Assembly (NCBI RefSeq): GCF_000379105.1
Contig: NZ_KB900609.1
Coordinates: 2,738,674 to 2,802,673 of the forward strand
Direction of reading: 5' to 3'
Length of the DNA: 64,000 nucleotides
From: Methylobacterium sp. WSM2598
GTDB taxonomy: Bacteria > Pseudomonadota > Alphaproteobacteria > Rhizobiales > Beijerinckiaceae
The notes beneath the pieces were generated by a model that saw only the letters and a list, made by a program, of their open reading frames with translations, was not told the DNA's origin and made no database searches. The number at the start of each line of letters is the position of its first letter. Positions within the stretch are counted from its first letter, which is position 1. Below, piece by piece: positions 15,868-24,491 of this stretch. Both the position numbers and the translations under genes were made by a program.

Positions 15868-17478
15868 GTGCATCCGGACCAGACGCTCAGGAGCGAAGGA
15901 TTGCTTCAGCCGCGTGAAGGCTACCGCACCCTGTCCGGGCGGCGTGCGGTGGTGGTGGGGGCGGGGCCGGGCGGACTCGCGGTGGCGCTGCTCCTCGCCC
16001 GGGAGGGCGTCCACGTCACCGTCGTGGAGAAGGACGACTGCGTCGGCGGGCGCACCCGCACCGTGACGGCGCCGGGCGGCTACCGATTCGACATCGGGCC
16101 GACCTTCTTCCTCTACCCGCGCATCCTCGCCGACATCTTCGCCTCCTGCGGCGAGCGGCTGGAGGACCACGTCCGGCTGGAGCGGCTCGATCCGCTCTAC
16201 CACCTCGTCTTCGAGGGCGGCGGCGAGATCCGCGCCACCTCGGACGTAACCCGGCTCCAGGCCGAGATCGCCCGCATGGCGCCGGCCGACGCCGCCAACG
16301 TGCCGCGCTACCTCGCGGACAACCGCGCCAAGCTCGAGGCCTTCCGGCCGGTGCTGGAACAGCCCTTCGACAGCCTGCGCAGCCTGGTCTCGGCGCCGAT
16401 GCTGAGGGCGCTGCCGCTCCTGCGCCCGCACGCCACCGTGGACCGCGACCTAAAGCGCTACTTCGCCGACCCGCGGGTGCGCCTCGCCTTCTCGTTCCAG
16501 ACCAAGTACCTCGGGATGTCGCCGTTCCGCTGCCCGAGCCTGTTCACCATCCTGAGCTTCCTCGAATACGAGCACGGGGTCTTCCATCCCGTGGGCGGCT
16601 GCGGGGCGGTCTCGGAGGCGATGGCGGGGCTCGCCCGGCGGCTCGGCGTCGACATCCGCCTGGGCACCGCCGTCGACCGGGTGCTGTTCGAGGGAGACCG
16701 CGCGGTCGGGGTCGAGGCCGGGGGCGAGCGCCTGCCGGCCGATTCGGTGGTGGTGAACGGCGATTTCGCCAAGGTGGTGCGCGCCCTGGTGCCCGAGCGG
16801 CACCGGCCGCGCTGGCGCGACGCCAAGCTCGACCGGGCGCGCCTCTCCTGCTCGACCTTCATGCTCTATCTGGGCCTGGAGGGGCGGATGCCGGAGGGCC
16901 TCGGCCACCACACGATCCTGCTCGCCGAGGAGTACCGGCGCAACATCGCGGAGATCTCGACCGGAATCCTGCCGCGCCAGCCCTCGCTCTACGTGCAGCA
17001 TGCCGGCTTCACGGATGGCGGCATGGCGCCGCCCGGCCATACCAGCCTCTACGTGCTGGTCCCGGTGCCGAACCTGCGCGCCGACATCGACTGGGCGACG
17101 GTGCGGCCCCAGTATCGCCGCCTCGTCCTCGACCGGCTGAAGCTGCTCGGCCTGACCGACATCGAGCGGCGCATCCGCTACGAGCGCATCGTCGATCCGA
17201 CCGACTGGCGCGACGCGTTCGCGGTCAACGAGGGGGCGACGTTCAACCTGTCGCACGATCTCGGGCAGATGCTGTATTTCCGGCCGCACAACCGCTTCGG
17301 CCGCGGCCTGTACCTGGTCGGCGGCGGCACCCATCCGGGCTCGGGCCTGCCGGTGATCTACGAGGGCGCGCGCATCACCGCCCGGCTCCTGCTGGAGGAC
17401 CTCGCCCGGCAGGGCCGGCGCTCCCTGCCCGACCTCGCGCCGCCGCTCGAAGTCGCGCCGAGCGGGAAGGCGACGTGA
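15868..17478 (+). CDS. CrtI/CrtN-type phytoene desaturase family oxidoreductase
   Basis: A 536-residue FAD-dependent carotenoid desaturase or oxidoreductase. The dinucleotide fold 'AVVVGAGPGGLAVALLLARE' lies at about 27-46, then 'GGRTRTV', 'FDIGPTFFLYP', 'KYLGMSPFRCPSLFTILSF' and 'GVFHPVGGCGAVSEAMAGLA'; the C-terminal signature 'YLVGGGTHPGSGLPVIYEGA' is typical. The start is GTG at 15868. Carotenoid desaturases of C30 and C40 pathways share these motifs, so the substrate cannot be read off. It overlaps the next gene, a DUF2141 protein, by four bases, so the two are translated together. Confidence 0.85.
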   Translation: MHPDQTLRSEGLLQPREGYRTLSGRRAVVVGAGPGGLAVALLLAREGVHVTVVEKDDCVGGRTRTVTAPGGYRFDIGPTFFLYPRILADIFASCGERLEDHVRLERLDPLYHLVFEGGGEIRATSDVTRLQAEIARMAPADAANVPRYLADNRAKLEAFRPVLEQPFDSLRSLVSAPMLRALPLLRPHATVDRDLKRYFADPRVRLAFSFQTKYLGMSPFRCPSLFTILSFLEYEHGVFHPVGGCGAVSEAMAGLARRLGVDIRLGTAVDRVLFEGDRAVGVEAGGERLPADSVVVNGDFAKVVRALVPERHRPRWRDAKLDRARLSCSTFMLYLGLEGRMPEGLGHHTILLAEEYRRNIAEISTGILPRQPSLYVQHAGFTDGGMAPPGHTSLYVLVPVPNLRADIDWATVRPQYRRLVLDRLKLLGLTDIERRIRYERIVDPTDWRDAFAVNEGATFNLSHDLGQMLYFRPHNRFGRGLYLVGGGTHPGSGLPVIYEGARITARLLLEDLARQGRRSLPDLAPPLEVAPSGKAT

Positions 17479-17921
17479 GGGCGGGCGCGCCGCGCGCGGC
17501 CCTCGCCGCCCTGCTCGCGGCCCTCGTCCTGCCGTCGGGGGGCGCGGTCGCGGCCGAGCTCACGGTGGACGTCGAGGGGGTGCAGCCGGGGGCCGGGGAG
17601 GTCTACGTCGCCCTGTGCACCGGCGGGCTCTCGGAGGGCTCGTGCCGCATCGGCCAGAACGCTCCGGCGCGGGCGCCCGCCCTGCGCTTCGCCTTCACGC
17701 AGGTGCCGCCCGGGACCTACGCGGTCGCGGTGTTCCAGGACCTCGACGGCGACGGGCGGCTCGCCCGCACCCCGCTCGGCCTGCCGCGCGAGCCCTACGG
17801 CTTCTCGAACGGGGCGGGCCGCGGTGGCCGGCCGGATTTCGCCGCGGCGGCCTTCCCGCTGGCCGAGCCGGGGGCGGCCATCCGCGTGCGGCTGCAGCGG
17901 GCGCTGCCGGCGGCGCGGTGA
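17475..17921 (+). CDS. DUF2141 domain exported protein
   Basis: A 148-residue protein with a signal peptide (hydrophobic 'ALAALLAALVLPSGGAVA' ending about residue 27) and a beta-rich DUF2141 domain: 'GEVYVALC', 'GTYAVAVFQDLDGDGRL', 'PLGLPREPYGFSNGA'. The 'DLDGDGRL' loop could bind calcium. Its GTG start overlaps the stop of the desaturase gene (GTGA), indicating translational coupling. DUF2141 genes recur in carotenoid clusters, so a periplasmic role connected with carotenoid handling is possible but unproven. Confidence 0.8.
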   Translation: MRAGAPRAALAALLAALVLPSGGAVAAELTVDVEGVQPGAGEVYVALCTGGLSEGSCRIGQNAPARAPALRFAFTQVPPGTYAVAVFQDLDGDGRLARTPLGLPREPYGFSNGAGRGGRPDFAAAAFPLAEPGAAIRVRLQRALPAAR

Positions 17922-17992
17922 TCGTCGGGGGGGCAGCGCCCGCCTTGGGGCATGGCCGCGGAATGGGGTAGCCTGGACCCGTGGAGGGCACC

Positions 17993-18697
17993 ATGGCCGA
18001 CGCGGCTCACCGATTCCCGGCGCTGACGATCGCCGACTGCGACGCGTTCGTGGCGGCGCAACGCGACGAGCGCGAGTGGGAACTCGTCGCCGGCGAATTC
18101 GTGATGATGAGCAACCCGACGGAGGATCACGAGCAGATCGCCGGGAATATCGGGGCCCCTCTCAAGCTCGCCATGGATGCCGCAGGATGCCGCAGCTATC
18201 AGGGCGGCATGCGCGTGCAGCGCTCCGACGATGGACGCGGCCGCGACAAGACCAGGCCCGACATCGTCGTCCGATTGGGGCCGCGCCAGAACCAGACCTA
18301 CGTGACCGATCCCCTCGTCGTGGTGGAGGTGCTGTCGCCCTCGACGATGGACCACGACTGCGGCGGCAAGCTCGCGTTCCACAAGTCGCTGCCCACCCTG
18401 CGGCACCTCGCGCTGGTCTACCAGGACCAGATGCGCGTCGAACATTATCAGCGCACCGAGGAGGGTTGGCGCCTGGAGGTGCTGATCACGCCGCAGGACG
18501 TGCTGCGCTTCGACGCGGTCGATTTCGAGATCGACCTCGACCGGATCTATTTCGGCGTGCCAGTGTCGCGGCCGCTCGCCCGGAGCGGGCCGGATCTCCG
18601 AGCCGCACGCGCCGACGCGCAGACCGCTTCGGCGCCGGACGCAACGCCGGGACGACCCCTCGGTGGAATGGCCGCGGGCGTGTCCGGCGAGGGGTGA
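17993..18697 (+). CDS. Uma2 family endonuclease-like protein
   Basis: A 234-residue protein of the Uma2/DUF820 family, which has a restriction-endonuclease-like fold. Visible: 'YELV'-like 'WELVAGEFVMMSNPT' (about 27-41), 'KTRPDIVVRLG' (acidic D of the PD-(D/E)xK core, about 95) and 'VVVEVLSPSTMDHDCGGKL' (E and K, about 115-130). ATG 17993 is chosen over GTG 17981 because GGAGGG lies at suitable spacing. The last 40 residues are low-complexity. Such genes are multicopy in some bacteria, and the physiological role is unclear. Confidence 0.8.
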   Translation: MADAAHRFPALTIADCDAFVAAQRDEREWELVAGEFVMMSNPTEDHEQIAGNIGAPLKLAMDAAGCRSYQGGMRVQRSDDGRGRDKTRPDIVVRLGPRQNQTYVTDPLVVVEVLSPSTMDHDCGGKLAFHKSLPTLRHLALVYQDQMRVEHYQRTEEGWRLEVLITPQDVLRFDAVDFEIDLDRIYFGVPVSRPLARSGPDLRAARADAQTASAPDATPGRPLGGMAAGVSGEG

Positions 18698-18811
18698 CCG
18701 CGCCGCAGCTCCGGGTCGCCCGCGCCGTGCGGGACGCGGCTGGCGAACCCGACGCCGTTGCCGGGCCGTCCATCCGTCCGGAGAACCGGCGCTCGCGCCT
18801 CCCGGACCTTT

Positions 18812-19078
18812 CTAGACCATGCCGAGGGCCTGCATGTAGAGTTCGAGGATCGCCTCCTCCTCCTGGCGCTCCTCGTGGTCGCGCTTGCGGATCGAGATGA
18901 TCTTGCGCAGGACCTTGGTGTCGAAGCCGTTCGCCTTGGCCTCGGCGTAGACGTCCTTGATGTCGCCCGCCAGCCCGGCCTTCTCTTCCTCCAGGCGCTC
19001 GATGCGCTCGATGATGCTCTTGAGCTGGTCGGCGGCGACCGACGAGTTGTCGACCGCGAGCACGGGGGATGCAGCCAT
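18812..19078 (-). CDS. gapR: GapR family DNA-binding protein (DUF2312)
   Basis: An 88-residue, almost wholly helical protein of the DUF2312 family: '[20 protein letters not shown]', '[20 protein letters not shown]' and '[19 protein letters not shown]'. GapR in Caulobacter is a nucleoid-associated protein that clamps overtwisted DNA ahead of replication forks and transcription and stimulates topoisomerases. Length and sequence are normal for alphaproteobacteria. It stands alone, with DUF1244 upstream on the same strand 120 bp away. Confidence 0.92.
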   Translation of the reverse strand: MAASPVLAVDNSSVAADQLKSIIERIERLEEEKAGLAGDIKDVYAEAKANGFDTKVLRKIISIRKRDHEERQEEEAILELYMQALGMV

Positions 19079-19198
19079 GGCTCGAATTCCTCTGCCGGAT
19101 CGGCGCTCCGCGAGGCGCGCCCTCGCCAGGGTTGATAGTCTCTCAACCTTACCGAGTTCTTGCCGCGGACTCGCCCGGCCGGGGCCGGGCGAGGCGCC

Positions 19199-19504
19199 TC
19201 AATGCCCCGGGTTGCGCGCCGAGTAGGCGGCCTGCTGCTCGGCGCTCGCCTCCTTCTGGTGCTTGGCCTTCCATTCCTCGTAGGGCATGCCGTAGACCTG
19301 CTCCCGGCTCTCGTCCTTGCTGAGGGGCAGGCCGCGGGCATCCGCCTCCTCCTTCATCCAGTTCGACAGGCAGTTGCGGCAGAAGCCGGCGAGGTTCATC
19401 AGGTCGATGTTCTGCACGTCGGTGCGCCCCCGCAGGTGCGCCACGAGCCGGCGGAACACCGCGGCTTCGAGTTCGGTGCGGGCGGTCTCGTCGATCTGCG
19501 TCAT
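19199..19504 (-). CDS. DUF1244 family protein
   Basis: A 101-residue conserved alphaproteobacterial protein. The family pattern is nearly complete: 'FRRLVAHLRGRTDVQNIDL', 'NLAGFCRNCLSNWM', 'LSKDESREQVYGMPYEEWKA'. Two cysteines in 'CRNC' may bind metal. ATG 19502-19504 starts the family match; the longer open frame to 20536 is a shadow of the hydrolase gene. The biochemical function is unknown. The C-terminal 20 residues are variable. Confidence 0.87.
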   Translation of the reverse strand: MTQIDETARTELEAAVFRRLVAHLRGRTDVQNIDLMNLAGFCRNCLSNWMKEEADARGLPLSKDESREQVYGMPYEEWKAKHQKEASAEQQAAYSARNPGH

Positions 19505-19710
19505 GTCCCGGATCCCTGGCGGCGTGGCCCTCGCGGCGGGATGTAGGCGCGCCGGGCCCGCCGCCCAAGCCCATCCGGCGATCCGCCATCGGCGCAGGGA
19601 ACGTCCCGCGGCGTCGCGGCGGGCTCCGAGGCGCCGTCGAAGGCCGTGCCGGGATCGCGGGAGGCGTCCGGGGCGCGGGCCGCCGGGCCGTCGCCGCGCC
19701 CCGCATCGCC

Positions 19711-20463
19711 TCACCGGGCGATCAGCGGCGCCAGCAGCCGGGCGAAGCGCCCGGCCCATTCCGCCTGGCCCGCCTCGTCGGCGATCAGGTCCTGGCGGAT
19801 CTCGATGAGGGCGTTCGGCAGGCCCCGCGCGCCGGCGTGGCGGTCGAGCGTGTCGCCCGGCAGGCCCCCCGCGTAGGGCTCGTTGTCGCCGACCGTCAGC
19901 CCGGCCGGGTCCGCCCGCAGGCCGTCGAGGAGCGGCCGCGCGACGCGCCCGTCGCGCCCGTCCCACAGGATTCCGACCTGCCAGGGGCGCGGCACCCCGC
20001 GCCAGGCCGGCGTGAAGCTGTGCACCGCGACCAGGGCGGGTGGGCGCCCCGCATCGCGCCCGGCCGCCACCGCCGCCGCGATGGCCCGGTCGTAGGGGTC
20101 GTAGAAGCGGGCGATCCGGGCGGCGACGCCCTCCGGCGTGATCCGGGCGTTGCCCGGCACCACGGTGCCGTCGGAGAGGCGCATGACCAGGGTCGGGTCG
20201 TCGCGGCCCCGGTTCGGATCGATGATCAGGCGCGAGAAGGTGGTGAGCAGCGCCGGCGCCCCGAGGCGGCGGCTGAGCGCGCGCGTCACCGCGGCGGCGC
20301 CGATGTCGTAGCCGATGTGCCGCTCGAAATGCGGGGCGTCGAGCCCGAGGGAGCCGAGATCCTCCGGCACGGCGTTCGAGGCGTGGTCGCAGAGGAGGAT
20401 GAGCCCGCAGGCGGCATCCCCCGCAAGGCTCTCGACGGGCTGGCTCGGGACGGGATCGGGCAT
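19711..20463 (-). CDS. N-formylglutamate amidohydrolase family protein
   Basis: A 250-residue protein of the FGase (HutG-like) family. Signature segments: 'LILLCDHASNAVPEDLGSLG' (about 22-41), 'IGYDIGAAAVTRALS', 'SRLIIDPNRG', 'LVAVHSFTPAW' and 'LIEIRQDLIADEAG'. Metal-dependent hydrolysis of an N-formyl or related amide is expected. There are no other histidine-degradation genes nearby, so the real substrate is open. ATG 20461-20463 was taken because homology starts 20 residues later; the frame continues open to 21753 only as shadow. A second, longer family member lies at 34595. Confidence 0.85.
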   Translation of the reverse strand: MPDPVPSQPVESLAGDAACGLILLCDHASNAVPEDLGSLGLDAPHFERHIGYDIGAAAVTRALSRRLGAPALLTTFSRLIIDPNRGRDDPTLVMRLSDGTVVPGNARITPEGVAARIARFYDPYDRAIAAAVAAGRDAGRPPALVAVHSFTPAWRGVPRPWQVGILWDGRDGRVARPLLDGLRADPAGLTVGDNEPYAGGLPGDTLDRHAGARGLPNALIEIRQDLIADEAGQAEWAGRFARLLAPLIAR

Positions 20464-20682
20464 GGCGGCTCGGGGCGGTGGCGGGAAGGCGCGCGCGCTG
20501 CCGCGACCGGTACCACCCCTCGGGCCCGACCTCCATCCTCTCGCGTGTCCGCCGGGGGGAATGCGCGCGGAGCGCGGCGGGGTTGAGCCGCGGCCCGTTT
20601 CGGGCGATGCCCGGACCGGAACGCGCGGAGGGCGCGCGGGGTTGGCCGCGATCGGGCCGGATCGGCCTCGGGGAGACGGACG

Positions 20683-21477
20683 ATGACGCACAACCGGCGG
20701 GACGCTCTCCGGGTCACGGCCGCCGCGGCGCTCGGCGCGGCGTCGGGATCGGCTGCCGCGCAGGATTCCGCCGCGCCGCTGTTTCCCCTGCCGCAGGCGC
20801 GCCTGCCGATCGCCGGCATGGCCGAGGTGTTCCCGGTGCGCCGGGTCTACTGCATCGGCCGCAACTACGCCGCCCATGCCCGCGAGATGGGCTCGGATCC
20901 GGCCCGCGAGCCGCCCTTCTTCTTCCAGAAGCCGGCCGACGCGGTCCAGATCGTGCCCGCCGGGGCGGTCGTCGATCACCCCTACCCGTCCCTGACCCGG
21001 AACTACCACCACGAGATCGAACTCGTCGCCGCGCTGCGATCGGGCGGGCGCAACCTGTCGAAGGAGAGCGCCCTCGACCACGTCTTCGGCTACGCGGTCG
21101 GGCTCGACATGACCCGGCGCGACCTCCAGCGCGGCATGGGCGACCAGAAGAAACCGTGGGAGATCGGCAAGAGCTTCGATCGCTCGGCGCCGATCGGGCC
21201 GCTCCACCCGGTCGCCGCGGTCGGGCACCTCACGCGCGGCGCGATCCGGCTCACGGTCAACGGACAGGTCAGGCAGGAGGCCGACCTGTCGCAGATGATC
21301 TGGTCGGTCGCCGAGCAGATCGCCCACCTGTCGGAGGCGTTCGAGCTCAAGGCCGGGGACCTGATCTATTCCGGCACACCGGAGAATGTCGGGCCGGTGG
21401 TGCCGGGCGACCTGCTGGTCGGCCGCGTCGCGGGCCTGCCCGAGCTCTCGATCCGCATCGTCGACGGCGCGCGCTGA
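20683..21477 (+). CDS. Fumarylacetoacetate hydrolase family protein with Tat-like signal
   Basis: A 264-residue FAH-fold protein. The N-terminus 'RRDALRVTAAAALGAASGSA' resembles a twin-arginine signal, unusual for this normally cytoplasmic family. The core is intact: 'VYCIGRNYAAHAREMG', 'PFFFQKPADAV', metal ligands in 'YHHEIELVAAL', 'VFGYAVGLDMTRRDLQ', 'GKSFDRSAPIGPL' and 'GDLIYSGTPENVGPV'. These fit acylpyruvate or 2-keto-acid hydrolases and isomerases acting on C-C bonds with Mg or Mn. The start has GGGGAGA at good spacing, so the extension is probably real. Substrate unknown. Confidence 0.83.
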   Translation: MTHNRRDALRVTAAAALGAASGSAAAQDSAAPLFPLPQARLPIAGMAEVFPVRRVYCIGRNYAAHAREMGSDPAREPPFFFQKPADAVQIVPAGAVVDHPYPSLTRNYHHEIELVAALRSGGRNLSKESALDHVFGYAVGLDMTRRDLQRGMGDQKKPWEIGKSFDRSAPIGPLHPVAAVGHLTRGAIRLTVNGQVRQEADLSQMIWSVAEQIAHLSEAFELKAGDLIYSGTPENVGPVVPGDLLVGRVAGLPELSIRIVDGAR

Positions 21478-21619
21478 GGCGCCGGGAGCGGACGGCGGAC
21501 CCCCTCCCCCAAAAGAGCCGAGCCCCCTTCGTCGCCCGCGGCCCCGCCGCCAGGGTGACGGGCGCGCCGACATGCCATAGTGCTTCGCGGACCCCGTTCC
21601 GGCCGGAGCCCCTCGCCCG

Positions 21620-22597
21620 ATGACCTGCCCCTCCCCCGATCTCGCCGCGGCCGCGCGGACGGCGCCCCCGGGCGCCGGGCCGGGCGCGGCGGAGGGCGCG
21701 GCGGAGGGCGCGGGCCTGGCGGTCGCGGCCCTGTTCCTCGGCGCCCTCGCCATGGGCGTGTCGCCGATCCTGGTGCGGCTCGTCAGCCCCGAGGTCGGGC
21801 CCTTCGCCAGCGCCTTCTGGCGCGTCGCCCTGGCGCTGCCCGCCCTCTACGGCTGGATGCGCGCCGAGGAGGCGGGCAGCCCGCGCCTGCGCCGCCAGGC
21901 CCTCGCCCCGGCCGCCCTCCTGGCCGGCCTCGCCTTCACGGGCGATCTCGTCTTCTGGCACCGGGCGATCCTCGGCACCACGGTGGCGAACGCCACCTTC
22001 TTCGCCACCACCGCCCCGGTCTTCGTCCTGCTCTTCGCCTGGCTCGGCCTCGGCCGCCGCCCGGCGCGGGCGACCCTGGCGGGCCTCGCCCTCTGCCTCG
22101 CCGGGGGCGCCGCCCTCGTCGGGCAATCGATCCGGATCGATCCCGGGCGACTCGCCGGAGACCGGGACGGCGCGCTGACGGCCGTCTTCTTCGGCCTCTA
22201 CTTCCTCGCCGTCGAGCGCGCCCGGGCGCGGGGGCTCGGCGCCGCCCGCGTCACCTTCGTGGCCTCCGCGGTCACCGCCGCGCTGCTCCTCGGCGTCGTG
22301 CTCCTCGCCGAGACGCGGCCCATCCTGCCCCGCTCGCCGGGCGCCGCCGCCGGCCTCGTCGCCCTGGCGCTGCTCAGCCACGCCGCCGGCCAGGGGCTGC
22401 TCTCCGTCGCCCTCGGGCGGCTGTCCTCCGCCTTCTCCTCGCTGGTGATCTTCCTCGAGGCGGTGGCGGCGGCGGCCCTCGGCTGGGTCGTCCTCGGCGA
22501 GGCCCTGAGCGGGCCGCAAGTGCTGGGCGGCGGCCTCATCCTCATCGGCATCGCGGTCGCCCGCCCCCGGGACCGCCGACCGCCTCCGCCACGATGA
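21620..22597 (+). CDS. EamA/DMT family transporter
   Basis: A 325-residue inner-membrane protein with about ten hydrophobic segments arranged as two EamA repeats (first about 30-165, second about 180-310). Motifs include 'GVSPILVRLVSPEVGPFASA' in the first repeat and 'SSLVIFLEAVAAAALGWVVL' near the end of the second. Members export or exchange metabolites such as amino acids; the substrate cannot be predicted. A 30-residue Ala/Gly-rich N-terminus precedes the first helix. The glycerate kinase gene starts 26 bp downstream, so the two are likely co-transcribed. Confidence 0.85.
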   Translation: MTCPSPDLAAAARTAPPGAGPGAAEGAAEGAGLAVAALFLGALAMGVSPILVRLVSPEVGPFASAFWRVALALPALYGWMRAEEAGSPRLRRQALAPAALLAGLAFTGDLVFWHRAILGTTVANATFFATTAPVFVLLFAWLGLGRRPARATLAGLALCLAGGAALVGQSIRIDPGRLAGDRDGALTAVFFGLYFLAVERARARGLGAARVTFVASAVTAALLLGVVLLAETRPILPRSPGAAAGLVALALLSHAAGQGLLSVALGRLSSAFSSLVIFLEAVAAAALGWVVLGEALSGPQVLGGGLILIGIAVARPRDRRPPPPR

Positions 22598-22622
22598 CGC
22601 AGAACGAGCGAGGATCCGCCCC

Positions 22623-23927
22623 GTGACCGCCTCCCCCTCCCCCGCCGACGCGCGCCGCGCGCTGCTGCTGCGTCTCCTCGACGACGCCGTCACGGCGGCC
22701 CATCCCCGCGGCTGCCTGGTGCCCGAGCTGCCGCCGCCGCCCGCCGGCCGCCTGATCATCCTGGGCGCCGGCAAGGCGGGGGCCAGCATGGCGGCGGTGG
22801 CCGAGCGGCATTACCGCGAGGCCCACGGCCTCGGCCCCGACCGGCTCCTCGGCCAGGCCGTGGCGCGCCACGGCTACGGCGAGCCCGCCGGCCTGATCGC
22901 GGTGGTGGAGGCCGGCCACCCGGTGCCGGACCAGGCGGGGATCGACGCCACCCGCCGCAGCCTCGCCCTCGCGGCCTCCGCGGGCCCGGACGACCTCGTG
23001 CTGGTGCTGCTCTCCGGCGGCGGCTCGGCGAACTGGATCGCGCCCGCGGGCGACCTGACGCTCGCCGAGAAGCAGGGGATCACCAAGGCGCTCCTGCGCT
23101 CGGGCGCCGCGATCGACGAGATCAACTGCGTCCGCAAGCACCTCTCGCGCATCAAGGGCGGGCGCCTCGCCCTGGCGGCCCGCAAGGCCGGCAAGCTGCT
23201 GACGCTGGCGATCTCCGACGTGCCCCGGGACGACCCCGCGGTGATCGCCTCCGGCCCGACCGTGCCCGATCCCTCGACCCTGGCCGAGGCCCGCGCGATC
23301 TGCGAGCGGCGCGGCATCCCGCTGCCGCCTGCCGCGGCGGCGCTCCTCGCCGATCCGGCCAACGAGAGCCCCAAGCCCGGGGACCCGCTCTTCGCCCGCA
23401 CCGAGTACCGCATCATCGCCCGGCCGATCGACGCCCTGCGGGCCGCCGCGGCCGCCGCGCAGGAGGCGGGCTACGAACCCGTGATGCTGGGCGCCGACCT
23501 GGAGGGCGAGGCGCGCGAGGTCGCGGCCGAGCACGCGGCGCTCGCCCGCCGGATGGCCGCGGAGGGGCGCAGGGTCGCGCTGATCTCCGGCGGCGAACTC
23601 ACCGTGACGATCCGCGGCGAGGGCCAGGGCGGGCCGAACCAGGAATACATGCTGGCCATGGCGGTCGCCCTCGACGGGGCGCCCGGCATCGCCGGCCTCT
23701 CGGCCGATACCGACGGCACCGATGGCGGGCGCGGCGAGGCCACCGACCCGGCGGGCGCCATCGTGGACGAGACGACCCTCGCCCGTGCGGCCGCGCTGGG
23801 GCTGGACCCGCGGGCCAGTCTGGCCGAGAACGACTCGACCCCGTTCTTCGACCGGCTCGGCGACCTCGTCCGGCCCGGGCCGACGCGCACCAACGTCAAT
23901 GATTGCCGCATCATCCTGGTGGGATAG
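22623..23927 (+). CDS. gckA: Glycerate 2-kinase (MOFRL family)
   Basis: A 434-residue glycerate kinase of the GckA/TtuD type. N-terminal 'LIILGAGKAGASMAAV' and 'LVLLSGGGSANWIAPAGDLT' (the active-site glycine loop, about 125-145), 'INCVRKHLSRIKGGRLAL' and 'ISDVPRDDPAVIASGPTVPD' are all present, and the C-terminal MOFRL motifs include 'GGELTVTIRGEGQGGPNQEY' and 'SADTDGTDGG'. The enzyme makes 2-phosphoglycerate and is the exit of the serine cycle in methylotrophs, supporting the Methylobacterium-like assignment. Start GTG 22623. It overlaps the following DUF1036 gene. Confidence 0.88.
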   Translation: MTASPSPADARRALLLRLLDDAVTAAHPRGCLVPELPPPPAGRLIILGAGKAGASMAAVAERHYREAHGLGPDRLLGQAVARHGYGEPAGLIAVVEAGHPVPDQAGIDATRRSLALAASAGPDDLVLVLLSGGGSANWIAPAGDLTLAEKQGITKALLRSGAAIDEINCVRKHLSRIKGGRLALAARKAGKLLTLAISDVPRDDPAVIASGPTVPDPSTLAEARAICERRGIPLPPAAAALLADPANESPKPGDPLFARTEYRIIARPIDALRAAAAAAQEAGYEPVMLGADLEGEAREVAAEHAALARRMAAEGRRVALISGGELTVTIRGEGQGGPNQEYMLAMAVALDGAPGIAGLSADTDGTDGGRGEATDPAGAIVDETTLARAAALGLDPRASLAENDSTPFFDRLGDLVRPGPTRTNVNDCRIILVG

Positions 23928-24351
23928 GACGACCCGCACGACGGCCCTGGGGGCCGCCGCGCTGCTTCTCGGCGCGGCGCCCGCCCGCGCGGACCTGCGC
24001 ATGTGCAACATGACCGGCAGCCGCGTCGGCGTCGCCCTCGGCTACCGGGATGCCGGGGGCTGGGTCACGGAGGGCTGGTGGAACCTCTCCGGCAAGGCCT
24101 GCGAGACCCTGCTCAAGGGGGCGCTCGCCGCCCGCTACTACTACGTCTTCGCGGTCGATTACGACCGCGGCGGCGAGTGGAGCGGCCGCTCCCTGATGTG
24201 CACCCGCGACCGCGAATTCACCATCCGGGGCGTCGAGGATTGCCTCGCCCGCGGCTTCGACCGCAACGGCTTCTTCGAGGTCGACACGGGCGAGCAGAAG
24301 AGCTGGACCATCCAGCTCACCGATCCGGGGCGGCCCGGGGCGGGGCCGTGA
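23899..24351 (+). CDS. DUF1036 exported protein
   Basis: A 150-residue protein of the DUF1036 family: 'DLRMCNMTGSRVGVALGYRD', 'WVTEGWWNLSGKACETLL', 'ARYYYVFAVDYDRGGEWSG', 'MCTRDREFTIRG', and 'GFFEVDTGEQKSWTIQL'. A signal peptide ('ALGAAALLLGAAPARA') precedes the domain. The only in-frame ATG before it is 23899-23901, inside the end of the kinase gene, giving a 29-base overlap; no better start is visible. Four conserved cysteines suggest a disulfide-bonded periplasmic protein. Function unknown. Confidence 0.78.
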   Translation: MIAASSWWDRTTRTTALGAAALLLGAAPARADLRMCNMTGSRVGVALGYRDAGGWVTEGWWNLSGKACETLLKGALAARYYYVFAVDYDRGGEWSGRSLMCTRDREFTIRGVEDCLARGFDRNGFFEVDTGEQKSWTIQLTDPGRPGAGP

Positions 24352-24491
24352 GCGGCGCCTCCCCATAACGGCCGGGGAGGCGCCCGGCGCGGAACTGGTA
24401 TACTTGCGCCTCGCCGGGCCGGCCGCGTCGCGCCCGCCGGCGCCCAGGGGACACTCCCCGCCGCCCCGCCCGCACCTTCTCCGGACCTGCC

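Noticed and set aside
19711..21753. 680-codon minus-strand frame across FGase and FAH genes
   Set aside because: Only the last 250 codons match a protein family; the rest is shadow of the plus-strand FAH hydrolase.
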